Part shown: one piece after another, positions 32,055 through 39,658 of the stretch
Layout: every line of letters starts with the position of its first letter
Numbering within the stretch: position 1 is the stretch's first letter
From: Gemmatimonadetes bacterium 13_2_20CM_2_65_7
GTDB taxonomy: Bacteria; Gemmatimonadota; Gemmatimonadetes; Gemmatimonadales; GWC2-71-9
Assembly (NCBI GenBank): GCA_001915025.1
Contig: MNDR01000095.1
Span: 31,312-78,845, forward strand
Direction of reading: 5' to 3'
DNA: 47,534 nucleotides
Made by a program: the position numbers and the translations under genes
Notes under the pieces: model-generated
Seen by the model: only the letters and a program-made list of their open reading frames with translations
Told to the model about the DNA's origin: nothing
Databases searched by the model: none

Positions 32055-33293
32055 TCAGTTCGGTGCATGGACGCGCGGCCCGCCGTATTCGCGGTCCCGG
32101 CCCAATGTCGGACCATTCAGCTCGAGCCCACCGCGGTCGTTACTCATCCGCGCGATGAACTGCCGAATGGATCCAGGGAACGGCTGTGTTTGCCCGTGCT
32201 TTCCGAACGGGTCCGTGAACCACACCTCAGGGCCGTCGGCGTTGCTTACGAAGTTGGAGTTGATGTCCACCACCCGGTCCGTTCCGTCAAAGACCGAGCG
32301 CGGATCGTCGAATGTGATTACGAGGACCGTCCCGTTGCTCGTCGAGGCAGCGCACGCTCCTCCGCTCGCCCGGGTTCCCGCCGGCGTGACTTCGTAGCAC
32401 ACGTCTATCGGCCGGCCGACGATTCCCGGCAACGCTGGGTCGTAGAACCGGCTCGGCAGCGACACCTGGAAATAGGGATTGAAGAACGCCAGCGTATGGC
32501 CGTCCTCACGGCGAACCGAGTTCGACGTCTGCCAGCTTTCGTGGAGCGTGCCGAAATCGGAGAACTGCCCCGCCGGCACGAGGATGTCCCGGTCCACGCA
32601 GGTGCGATCCGCAATGATCCGCTGTCCGCCACCGTCCGGCGAATTCGCTGGCGTCGCTGGACCCACGGCGATCGTGGCACCGTCGCAGCTGCGCGTGAAC
32701 TGCCCCGGCGTCCCGATCGCCGCGAGCATCGTGATGTGCATCTCGGTCCCGTCGGTGCAGCGGATGTGATAGACCAGCTCGTGCAGGTTGTTGGTGAACG
32801 CGTCCTTGGAATGCGTGCCCTGGTGCAGCTTGACCAGCACGTCGCAGTGCACGTCGAACATCGCGTCCGCGGCGTTGCTGCCGAAATGCATGGGCACGTT
32901 GTTCTGCCACTCGATCTTGTGCCCGAAGTGGTCCTCGTGACGTGTCGTCAGCGGATCGTAGACATCGAGTTGTTCGTTCGCGTATCCGAAGGGAATCGGT
33001 CCGACTTCCCGGTATAGGGCCGAGCCACGCGGATCGCGCCCGTGATCGTGGCCGAAGGAGCAGCCAGTGACCGGATCAATCGGCGGATGCCACGTCGGGT
33101 AGCGCTTGTGATCGGGGCCGACGACCGAGTAGGCGTCGTGTTGCGCCGCCGTACAGTCATCGCGCGCCCCGGGCGTCCAGATGCCGAAGGACACGGCATT
33201 GCCGGTGGCGGGACCGTAGTCGGGCGCCGCCGGGAAGGTTTCGCATCCGACGACGAACACGCTCAGCAGGAGTAACGAAAGTGCCTGTTTCAT
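32055..33293 (-). CDS. secreted lipoprotein of unknown function
   Basis: A 412-residue protein with a lipobox signal (QALSLLLLSVFVVGC). ATG 33293 is chosen over a start seven codons earlier because GAGGGG lies 8 bases upstream. The mature part is rich in His, Asp and Trp, for example RYPTWHPPIDPVTGCSFGHD, HFGHKIEWQNNVPMHFG and HGTEM-like strands (DGTEMHITMLAAI). It has about eight Cys, which suggests disulfides or metal sites. No family is recognised. It ends convergently 33 bp from the degenerate kinase gene and is divergent from the next gene across a 99-bp region containing a 14-bp palindrome. Confidence 0.75.
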   Translation of the reverse strand: MKQALSLLLLSVFVVGCETFPAAPDYGPATGNAVSFGIWTPGARDDCTAAQHDAYSVVGPDHKRYPTWHPPIDPVTGCSFGHDHGRDPRGSALYREVGPIPFGYANEQLDVYDPLTTRHEDHFGHKIEWQNNVPMHFGSNAADAMFDVHCDVLVKLHQGTHSKDAFTNNLHELVYHIRCTDGTEMHITMLAAIGTPGQFTRSCDGATIAVGPATPANSPDGGGQRIIADRTCVDRDILVPAGQFSDFGTLHESWQTSNSVRREDGHTLAFFNPYFQVSLPSRFYDPALPGIVGRPIDVCYEVTPAGTRASGGACAASTSNGTVLVITFDDPRSVFDGTDRVVDINSNFVSNADGPEVWFTDPFGKHGQTQPFPGSIRQFIARMSNDRGGLELNGPTLGRDREYGGPRVHAPN

Positions 33294-33341
33294 CGACCGT
33301 CCCCTCGCTGTCACGTTCGCCCGCGTCCTGTGGCCTCAGCC

Positions 33342-33355
33342 GTGACCGCGGTCAC
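33342..33355. promoter_or_regulatory. 14-bp perfect palindrome, candidate operator
   Basis: GTGACCGCGGTCAC reads the same on both strands. It lies in the 99-bp region between the divergent lipoprotein gene (start 33293) and the barrel gene (start 33393), about 27 bp upstream of a -10-like TATAGT. A symmetric regulator site is plausible; GC-rich chance palindromes of this length are uncommon but not impossible. Confidence 0.5.
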
Positions 33356-33381
33356 CCCCAAATGGGCCAGTGTGATTGAGT

Positions 33382-33387
33382 TATAGT
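33382..33387 (+). promoter_or_regulatory. -10-like element next to the start codon
   Basis: TATAGT ends 5 bases before the ATG at 33393, so transcription would begin at or near the start codon and the mRNA would be leaderless. No convincing -35 box is visible 17 bp upstream, and no ribosome-binding site precedes the ATG. Confidence 0.4.
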
Positions 33388-33392
33388 GCGAT

Positions 33393-33980
33393 ATGCTGCG
33401 AATCGGCGTGCTCGCATTGACGGTCGCGCTTGGCAGCACGAGCGGCGCGATAGCCCAGCGCGGCGATCCGATGTCGCGCGACGGGTCCTCCAGATTGTGG
33501 TACGGTTTCGGCCTGGCGCCCGGCTGGGCTCGCGTTTCCTGCACGATCTGCGCCGCCAATCGTCCGGCGGGGATTTCGGCCTTTGCCGCAATCGGAGCGA
33601 GCACGAGTCGGGTGCTGCGGATCGCGGGAGAGCTCGCCGCGTGGCGCGAGCGCGACGGTACAGTCAGACAGACGTTGATGTCGGTCGGCGCCGCCGCCTA
33701 CTGGTATCCGAACACCCGTCGCCGGTTCTACCTCAAGGGCGGCGTCACCTACGTCATGCACCGCGCCAGCGACGGGACCGTCGTCATCACGTCATCGGGA
33801 ATCGGGCCGCAGATGGGCGTGGGCTATCAATACCCGTTCAGCCGAGACTGGCTCGTAGGGCCATTCTTCCATTATTCGGTGGGTGTGGTCGGCGGCGACG
33901 TGAAGTACAACGGGGGACAGGCGGCCAGTAGCGCGCGCGTGAGCTTCCTTCAGGTGGGGCTGAGCCTGACGCGGCGCTAG
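33393..33980 (+). CDS. small outer-membrane beta-barrel protein
   Basis: A 195-residue exported protein with a signal peptide (LRIGVLALTVALGSTSGAIA). The mature part is a series of short amphipathic strands: LWYGFGLAPGWARVSC, ISAFAAIGASTSRVLRIAG, QTLMSVGAAAYWYPN, RRFYLKGGVTYVMH, PQMGVGYQYPFSRDWLVGPF and a final VSFLQVGLSLTRR. This is the pattern of eight-stranded barrels of the OmpA/OprF or OmpW size class. A CTIC pair near residue 50 is unusual for a barrel. No ligand or partner can be named. It is 5 bp from the convergent gene at 33986. Confidence 0.75.
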   Translation: MLRIGVLALTVALGSTSGAIAQRGDPMSRDGSSRLWYGFGLAPGWARVSCTICAANRPAGISAFAAIGASTSRVLRIAGELAAWRERDGTVRQTLMSVGAAAYWYPNTRRRFYLKGGVTYVMHRASDGTVVITSSGIGPQMGVGYQYPFSRDWLVGPFFHYSVGVVGGDVKYNGGQAASSARVSFLQVGLSLTRR

Positions 33981-33985
33981 GGAGA

Positions 33986-35059
33986 TCACCGCCGCCGCTC
34001 CGGAGTCGGCACCCCCACCCCGACCCCGACGATCACCGAGTCGGTTGCCCCGTTCACGAGCATAGCGACCAGGTCCCGATGGTAGTACGGATCGGCGGGG
34101 TCGAGCGCGGGCCATTCCCGGTAATGGTCCGGGGCGAACAGACCGACCATGTGCGCCATCGCGCCGTACGACGTGTCGCGAGTGGGATTCTCGAACACCC
34201 CCACCACGCGGTAGCGATGCCCGGCCTTGAGGTGCAGGCCTTCGCCGCGGATCGCGAGCGCCTTGCGCGGTATCGACAGCACGTGCCCGAGGGAGTCGCG
34301 CTTCGCGTTGACCTGCACGAGTGTCTTGCCGCTCGCGGCATCGACGAGCTTCACCAGCACGCCGTAGTCGTGCAGGTGACCGGTTACCACCAGGAGATGC
34401 CCCGAGAGCGGGGGGCTGAACTCGTAGCCGATCTCGAAGTGACCCGGGGGGACGTTGAAGCGGTTCTCCTCCGGGTTCGTCTGGATGTTCACGTCCATGT
34501 AGGCGGGGAGCACGTCGATGGGCCGGGGCCTGAGGCTCGGGTTTGCCATATACAGCACTATGCGCCAGTAGGCGGCGGGAATCTCGGGCCCCGAGTCGTT
34601 GTGCCACATCGCGTACACGCCCAGGTCCTGACCGGCCCGCATGGGCACACCGATGGTGCGCGGGATGCGTACATCACCGGTGTCGCTCTCCTCGGCGATG
34701 CCCAGCAGACGCTCGAGAGCCGGGTAGAGGAACTGGCGGCGCGAGAAGTTCACCATGATCAGGTGATGCACCAGACGGTGAGACAGCACATGGCCGTGAT
34801 CATCGAACAGGTCAATGCGGAAACCCTGGAGCCAGCCGTCCACCGGAAACGCGAACTTCTGCACCGGGGTGGCGGCCATGTCCATCATCATCCCGGGCAT
34901 TTCCGGGCTCACGGGCACGCGGTAGGGACCGCCCGTGATCAGGACGCGGCGGTGCGCCGAGTCGACCTGCACATGCAACGGCGGCGGGAGGGGAGGCGCG
35001 GGCTGCTGGGCAGCCGCGAGGAGAGGGATCAGCGGGAAGGCGAGCACGGACACGCGCAT
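33986..35059 (-). CDS. secreted protein with His motifs, unknown function
   Basis: A 357-residue exported protein with a signal peptide (VSVLAFPLIPLLAAAQQ) and a Pro-rich start. Two His-bearing strands stand out: LSHRLVHHLIMVNFSR near residue 95 and LLVVTGHLHDYGVLVKL near residue 225. The HH-hydrophobic and H-x-H pattern recalls the copper sites of peptidylglycine/dopamine monooxygenase folds, but the remainder does not clearly match, so this is only a lead. A Met-rich piece (EMPGMMMDMAAT) sits near residue 55. It precedes tRNA-Lys by 28 bp on the same strand order (tRNA upstream) and may share transcription with it. Confidence 0.7.
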   Translation of the reverse strand: MRVSVLAFPLIPLLAAAQQPAPPLPPPLHVQVDSAHRRVLITGGPYRVPVSPEMPGMMMDMAATPVQKFAFPVDGWLQGFRIDLFDDHGHVLSHRLVHHLIMVNFSRRQFLYPALERLLGIAEESDTGDVRIPRTIGVPMRAGQDLGVYAMWHNDSGPEIPAAYWRIVLYMANPSLRPRPIDVLPAYMDVNIQTNPEENRFNVPPGHFEIGYEFSPPLSGHLLVVTGHLHDYGVLVKLVDAASGKTLVQVNAKRDSLGHVLSIPRKALAIRGEGLHLKAGHRYRVVGVFENPTRDTSYGAMAHMVGLFAPDHYREWPALDPADPYYHRDLVAMLVNGATDSVIVGVGVGVPTPERRR

Positions 35060-35087
35060 CAGAGACAGCCTCCAGATGATTTGGTAG

Positions 35088-35150
<63 letters not shown>

Positions 35151-35160
<10 letters not shown>

Positions 35161-35759
35161 GGCGCCCCGCCACCGCTTGGCGCGGGCCCGGAAAACTCAT
35201 CAGGGCTCGCCGTCGAAGCAAGAGAACGACTCGGCAAACCGATCTTTGCGCCCCATTCATCCGTCAGCTTGAACGTCTCACTCATCGGAAACCGCAGCAC
35301 CCAAAGTCGCCGCGCCAAATCCTTGAGCGACCAGATGACGGTTCGCTGAACCTCGACGGACGACCACTGGCCGAATTCGTTGTGGGCCAGGTCGAGGCGT
35401 AGCGCCTCGGCGATGCCGTTGGCGAGCTCGCGATGGTGCTGTAGTTCCGTAACTGGGACCTTTTTGGTTCCCTTTTGGGGACCGCTCCCTTCCCCCCACA
35501 GGACCCACTCCAGGCTAACGTCAGGGATCCCAAGCTCTTTCGCCTTCGTGACGATCAAGCGTGCCACGTCCGCCGGGAATTTCTTCCGATGCGGCCATTT
35601 CTTTATGGCAGCTTCAGTTACGGAGCCGCCGAGCGCCGCGGCGAACTGTCGATAGCTCAAGGAGATGCCGTCCCAGGGGCTGAAAACATCGAGGAGAACC
35701 GCCAGCCGGTCCCCCACAGGGACCCGCTTCGGTCCACTTTCGGTCTTGACAGGTGCCAA
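35151..35759 (-). CDS. CI-repressor-like helix-turn-helix protein
   Basis: A 202-residue protein with a TTG start at 35759; a GTG at 35717 is an alternative. Residues about 30-90 resemble phage CI-type repressor DNA-binding domains: SYRQFAAALGGSVTEAAIKK, then a basic WPHRKKFPADVARLIV, and the closing LEWVLWGEGSG, which is like the LdWLltGeG ending common in these proteins. The rest is helical (EVQRTVIWSLKDLARRLWVL) with a Gly/Pro tail. Its TAG stop (35151-35153) lies inside the 5' end of tRNA-Lys on the same strand. No integrase or other phage gene is nearby. A domesticated repressor or remnant of an element inserted at the tRNA is possible. Confidence 0.65.
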
Positions 35760-35777
35760 AGAATGCCTACTTTCGGT
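35736..35777. repeat. direct repeats ACTTTCGGT, 33 bp apart
   Basis: ACTTTCGGT occurs at 35736-35744 and 35769-35777, exactly 33 bp apart, about three helical turns. The first copy lies just inside the CI-like gene and the second covers the -10 box of the divergent promoter. This is a plausible site for self-regulation by the CI-like protein. Confidence 0.5.
35746..35773 (+). promoter_or_regulatory. sigma-70-like promoter
   Basis: TTGACA (35746-35751) and TACTTT (35768-35773) are 16 bp apart and point to the dockerin-like gene at 35873, leaving a leader of about 90 bases. The -35 is a perfect consensus match. It overlaps the start of the divergent CI-like gene. Confidence 0.55.
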
Positions 35778-35872
35778 GTCGTAACAGGGGGCACACGGGC
35801 CTGAACAGGTCCAAAACTGCCGCCTGCGCTCGCTGCCGTCAAGTCGCCCTACTCGGAGCCCGCGGAGAAAAC

Positions 35873-36568
35873 ATGTTCGTTCGTCGTTCCCTCATCGTGC
35901 TGGCGCTGACGCTCGCCGTCGTGCGCTGCACGGATCAGCCCACAGCGCTGCAGCGATCGCCCCACGTGCCGCAGTTCGTCCGGTGGGCGGCGAACGTCGC
36001 GCCGCAGTTCACCGCGATCTCCCCCCAGTCCAATCAGCACGGACGCCCAGGATTCCGGACACCTCCCCTCAGCCTCGATACGTACTCGGTGTCGTTCTGG
36101 GCCGTCCGTGGTGAATCCCGCAGCGTGCAGATCAACTATTCAAGCGCCATCGACACGCTGACGCATCCGTTCATGCAGCTGACGGTCACCGACCCCACAT
36201 TCGCGCCGGGACAGGGCGACATCGCGGTCGGCGATTCCGTACTCGTTACGGTCAACATCGACACCACGAAAATCGGCCTGACGCTCGAGCCCACCGGCTT
36301 GCAGTTCGGTGAGCGCGCGCAGCTGCGGATCTGGTACGGCGGCGCCCTCGGCGATCTCAACGGCGATGGCGTCGTCGACAGCCTCGATACGGGCATCGAG
36401 AACCAGCTGTTGGGGCTCGCCTACCGTGAATCGAGCAACGACGCGTGGGCGCGAGTCCCCGCGTCGCAGTCGCTCGATGATCACTCGTTCACGAGCGCCT
36501 TGCCGCATTTCTGCGATTTCGCGATCGATTTAGACATCACATTGCTCGATTGGACGGTCTCCTGGTAG
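35873..36568 (+). CDS. exported protein with dockerin-like calcium motif
   Basis: A 231-residue protein. ATG 35873 follows GGAG, and the hydrophobic signal (RRSLIVLALTLAVVRC) ends in a Cys that could be lipidated. The middle is strand-rich (YSVSFWAVRGESRSVQINYS). Near residue 160 is GALGDLNGDGVVDSLDTGIE, with DxNxDGxxD as in dockerin and EF-hand calcium loops. One copy only is present, and no cohesin partner is visible. It begins a three-gene set with the TPR protein (ATG 4 bp after this stop) and the GGDEF protein. Function unknown; probably surface or periplasmic. Confidence 0.7.
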   Translation: MFVRRSLIVLALTLAVVRCTDQPTALQRSPHVPQFVRWAANVAPQFTAISPQSNQHGRPGFRTPPLSLDTYSVSFWAVRGESRSVQINYSSAIDTLTHPFMQLTVTDPTFAPGQGDIAVGDSVLVTVNIDTTKIGLTLEPTGLQFGERAQLRIWYGGALGDLNGDGVVDSLDTGIENQLLGLAYRESSNDAWARVPASQSLDDHSFTSALPHFCDFAIDLDITLLDWTVSW

Positions 36569-36571
36569 GCC

Positions 36572-38623
36572 ATGAGTCTCCAGATGACTCCCGACGGTTC
36601 ACGCGGACAACGGTCTGACGGCAAGGGGACGCCTACGTTAGAAGCCATTGCTTCCGTCATCGATAAAGCCCGAGCACTCGCTGCAGCCGGTCATCACGCG
36701 GCCGTAGTCGAGTTCCTCGGAGGTCGCGAGCGCGCGGAGCTCAGCGACTCGCCAACCCTGGCGCTGCTCTACGGCATCGCGCAGGCGCGGCTGGGCCGCC
36801 ACGAGCAAGCGTTGCAGTGGCTCGAGCTCGCATTGGTGCAAGCCCGCCGGCTCGGCGAGCCCGCGGTCGAGCGCCATGCGCTGAACGCGCGTGGTGCCTT
36901 CGCCCTCGTCAACGGCCATCTGACGGAATCCGCCGATTTCTGCACGCAGGCGCTCATGGCGGCGAGCCGCGACGGCGATCATGCCACGACCGGTCGCGCC
37001 TCCAATAACCTCGGCATCATCAGTCACTTGCGTGGCCGTCATGCCGAAGCGATTTCCTCGTGGGAAATCGCCGCAGCCGCGTTCCACCGTGTCGGCCAGC
37101 AGGTGGGCGTCGCGGAGTGCCACAACAACCTGGCAAACGCGTATCGCGAGCAAGGTGCACTCGATAAAGCGCTCGCCGTCGCCGATCAGGCGGTCGGAAC
37201 CGCCGAGGCGGCCGGGGACGAGGCGCTGTTCGCCGCGACGTTGCGTGGCCGGGCTGAGATTCGCGTTGCCCGCAGCGAGCCGGACTTGGCGCGCCGCGAG
37301 CTCGACCGCATCCGCGAAATCCGTAGCCGCCTCCCCGACCCCGTCGGCGAAGCCGAGGACCTCCGTGTCACCGCGCTGGTGCTGGCGCTGGAGAACCAAG
37401 AGAAGCGGGCGGAGAAGGCGCTGCGCGAGGTCATGGGCCGTGCCGAGCTGCACGGACGTCTCCAGCTGCAAGCCGATGCGACCCGCGATCTCGCCCTCCT
37501 GCTGCGCAAGGCGGGACGGCTCCAGGAAGCGGTCGGTGCGGCCCAGGCCGCCAAGGCGATCTTCAGCCGGATCGGCGCCGAAAGCGACATCCGCAAGCTG
37601 GCCGAGCAGGGGTGGGAGGAGTCGGTGGCCGCCGGGTTGCGCGGCAACCTCGCGCCCGTGCACGTCGCCCAGCAATACGCCGACGCCGGACGCTACGCCG
37701 AGCTCCTGACGTACCTCGAGCAGCGCTCCCGCGACGAGCTCGAAGAGTCCGCCATGCTCACCCTGCTCTACGGCATCGCACACAGCCGCCTCGGCCGTCT
37801 CGAGGTTGGCCAGCAGTGGGCGATGGTCGCGCAGCTGCGGGCGCGCTCGCTCAAGGACCGGATGATGGAAGTCCGTGCCTTGAACGTCTGCGGCGCCATC
37901 GCGCTGGAGCGCGGCGGCATCGACGAAGCGACCTACTTCTTCTCGCGCGCCCAGGAGGAGGCCACGGACGACAGCGACATGGCCACCGTCGGGCGCTGCG
38001 CCAACAATCTCGGCATCATCGCGAACATGCAGGGCGACTACCGCCGGGCCGTCATCGCGTACACCCGCGCGATCGCCGCCTACGAGCAGGCGCACTTCCA
38101 CCGCGGCGTCGCGGAAGCGCGCCACAATCTTGGCATCGTGTGCCGGGCGCAGGGACAGCTGGATCGGGCGCTCGAGATCGCCAACCAGGCGATTCAGGAA
38201 GCCGAGCGGCTCGGCGACCGGCAGCTGACGGCCCAGGCAATTGCAGGACTGGCCGAAGTCCGCGTGGCGCGCGGCGAGAGCGAGCTCGCGAAGCAGGAAG
38301 TCGAGCGCGCGATCGCGGTGCATCGCGAGCTCAAGGACCCCGTGCGCGAAGCGGAAGACCTCCGCATTCTCGCCGGCGCGCTCGCGCTGACGGAGAAGAC
38401 AAATGACGCTGAAACCATGCTGCGCGACGTGATCGATCGCGCCACGCAGCATGGCCGCCCACTGCTCCTGGCGAGCGCGGAGCGCGACTTGGCGCACCTC
38501 CTCATTCGCAGTGGTGATGTAACGGCAGGCAAAGCGGCGGCCCAGCGGGCACGCGCGACGTTCCAACGGCTGTCGGCGCGCGCGGAAATCGATCGGCTCG
38601 ATGCATTGTTGGAGGCTCCGTGA
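36572..38623 (+). CDS. TPR protein with internal duplication
   Basis: A 683-residue cytoplasmic protein made of tetratricopeptide-like helix pairs. Units such as SNNLGIISHLRGRHAEAISS, HNNLANAYREQGALDKALAV and HNLGIVCRAQGQLDRALEIA are clear. The whole chain is two copies of a roughly 330-residue block. LLYGIAQARLGRHEQA in copy 1 recurs as LLYGIAHSRLGRLEVG 333 codons later, NNLGIISHLRGRHAEA recurs as NNLGIIANMQGDYRRA, and PVGEAEDLRVTALVLAL recurs as PVREAEDLRILAGALAL. There is no signal peptide or enzymatic domain. TPR arrays of this kind scaffold protein complexes. The GGDEF protein encoded 42 bp downstream is the likely partner. Confidence 0.88.
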   Translation: MSLQMTPDGSRGQRSDGKGTPTLEAIASVIDKARALAAAGHHAAVVEFLGGRERAELSDSPTLALLYGIAQARLGRHEQALQWLELALVQARRLGEPAVERHALNARGAFALVNGHLTESADFCTQALMAASRDGDHATTGRASNNLGIISHLRGRHAEAISSWEIAAAAFHRVGQQVGVAECHNNLANAYREQGALDKALAVADQAVGTAEAAGDEALFAATLRGRAEIRVARSEPDLARRELDRIREIRSRLPDPVGEAEDLRVTALVLALENQEKRAEKALREVMGRAELHGRLQLQADATRDLALLLRKAGRLQEAVGAAQAAKAIFSRIGAESDIRKLAEQGWEESVAAGLRGNLAPVHVAQQYADAGRYAELLTYLEQRSRDELEESAMLTLLYGIAHSRLGRLEVGQQWAMVAQLRARSLKDRMMEVRALNVCGAIALERGGIDEATYFFSRAQEEATDDSDMATVGRCANNLGIIANMQGDYRRAVIAYTRAIAAYEQAHFHRGVAEARHNLGIVCRAQGQLDRALEIANQAIQEAERLGDRQLTAQAIAGLAEVRVARGESELAKQEVERAIAVHRELKDPVREAEDLRILAGALALTEKTNDAETMLRDVIDRATQHGRPLLLASAERDLAHLLIRSGDVTAGKAAAQRARATFQRLSARAEIDRLDALLEAP

Positions 38624-38644
38624 ACCTGAACTTGAACCTGAACT
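38621..38644 (+). repeat. tandem 12-bp repeat at the TPR gene stop
   Basis: TGAACCTGAACT is repeated twice without change (38621-38632, 38633-38644). The first TGA is the stop codon of the TPR gene. It lies in the 42-bp gap before the GGDEF gene. A slippage product is the simplest explanation. Confidence 0.8.
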
Positions 38645-38665
38645 TTGCGATTGGCTGGTAACGAG

Positions 38666-39400
38666 ATGCGCAAGGAAGAGCAACACTCCCAGACCTTACA
38701 GCGCGTCTTTCCGCACGCACGCTTCAGCGAGCGGGAGGCGGCGGACCGCGCTCAGGCGATCGAAGCGCATCGCCGGGACCTCGGCTCGCGGCTGGGGCGG
38801 AATGTCGGCGCGGTCGTTGCGGCCGTCGATTACATGCTGAATATCAGCGGCGACCTCGTAGCACCCACGATCGTGGAGCACGAGGAGCTGGAGCAGCTCG
38901 AGCACCGATCCATCACGGATCCGTTGACCGGGCTGTACAACCGCTATCACTTCGACGCCGCGCTACAACGCGAAATTGCCCGGTGCCGGCGCTACGGCGT
39001 GACGTTGTCCCTGCTGCTCGTGGACATCGACCGGCTGAAGCCGCTCAACGACCGCTGGGGCCACCAGGCAGGCGACCGCGCCTTGAGCCGCGTGTCGGCG
39101 GCCATTCAGAAGGGCCTGCGCGGCACCGACATCGCCGCGCGCATCGGCGGCGACGAGTTCGCCATCATTCTGCCTGATACCGACGCCGTCGCGGGGCTGA
39201 TCGTCGCCGCGCGCATGCGCCGGCACCTGGTCGAAGACGGATCGACGATGGTCACGGTGAGCGGCGGGTTGGTCGAGCTGCCGCGCGAAGTCGTGCAAGG
39301 CTCGGGGACTCAGCTGATGGCCACCGCCGACGTGGCCCTTTACGCTGCGAAGAAGTCAGGCGGCAACTGCGTCGTGCAGGGAGAGTATCCCGCCGCCTGA
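38666..39400 (+). CDS. soluble diguanylate cyclase (GGDEF, with I-site)
   Basis: A 244-residue protein. ATG 38666 is preferred to a TTG seven codons earlier. The first 85 residues are helical and basic (FSEREAADRAQAIEAHRRDL) with no membrane segment. The GGDEF domain (about 85-240) begins DPLTGLYNRYHFDAALQREI and includes LLVDIDRLKPLNDRWGHQAG. The catalytic motif is intact (ARIGGDEFAIILP), and RGTD five residues before it is the inhibitory I-site RxxD. It should make cyclic di-GMP from two GTP and be feedback-inhibited. It is the third gene after the dockerin-like and TPR genes, so TPR contacts may control it. Confidence 0.9.
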   Translation: MRKEEQHSQTLQRVFPHARFSEREAADRAQAIEAHRRDLGSRLGRNVGAVVAAVDYMLNISGDLVAPTIVEHEELEQLEHRSITDPLTGLYNRYHFDAALQREIARCRRYGVTLSLLLVDIDRLKPLNDRWGHQAGDRALSRVSAAIQKGLRGTDIAARIGGDEFAIILPDTDAVAGLIVAARMRRHLVEDGSTMVTVSGGLVELPREVVQGSGTQLMATADVALYAAKKSGGNCVVQGEYPAA

Positions 39401-39402
39401 AG

Positions 39403-39474
39403 TGCCTCCAAGGGGAATCGAACCCCTGTTCCCACCTTGAAAGAGTGGTGTCCTAGCCGTTAGACGATGGAGGC
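39403..39474 (-). tRNA. tRNA-Glu (UUC)
   Basis: A 72-base tRNA on the minus strand. The acceptor stem is GCCTCCA with TGGAGGC and the T loop is GGTTCGATTCC. The anticodon stem CCACT/GGTGG encloses CTTTCAA, giving anticodon UUC. It lies 11 bp from a second tRNA-Glu gene. Confidence 0.95.
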
Positions 39475-39485
39475 GGGGCTCGACA

Positions 39486-39558
39486 TAGCGGTAACGGGAT
39501 TCGAACCCGTGTTTGAGCCTTGAGAGGGCTCCGTCCTAGTCCCCTAGACGATACCGCC
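39486..39558 (-). tRNA. tRNA-Glu (CUC)
   Basis: A 73-base tRNA on the minus strand, just upstream of the UUC gene in transcription order. The anticodon stem GAGCC/GGCTC encloses CTCTCAA, giving anticodon CUC. The acceptor stem is GGCGGTA with TACCGCT, leaving a G-U pair at the first position. CCA is not encoded. Confidence 0.93.
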
Positions 39559-39658
39559 CTGGGGCGGTGAATATCGCCACCCCGCGTAATCTCGGTCAAC
39601 CCGGCGCGCCCGCTCCGCAGTTGACCTTCCGGCCGCGACACGTACCGTTACTGGCCCG

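Noticed and set aside
36638-38686. A 682-codon antisense frame over the TPR gene
   Set aside because: It mirrors the high-GC coding pattern of the TPR gene. The plus-strand protein has a conserved repeat period and the antisense one has no domain.
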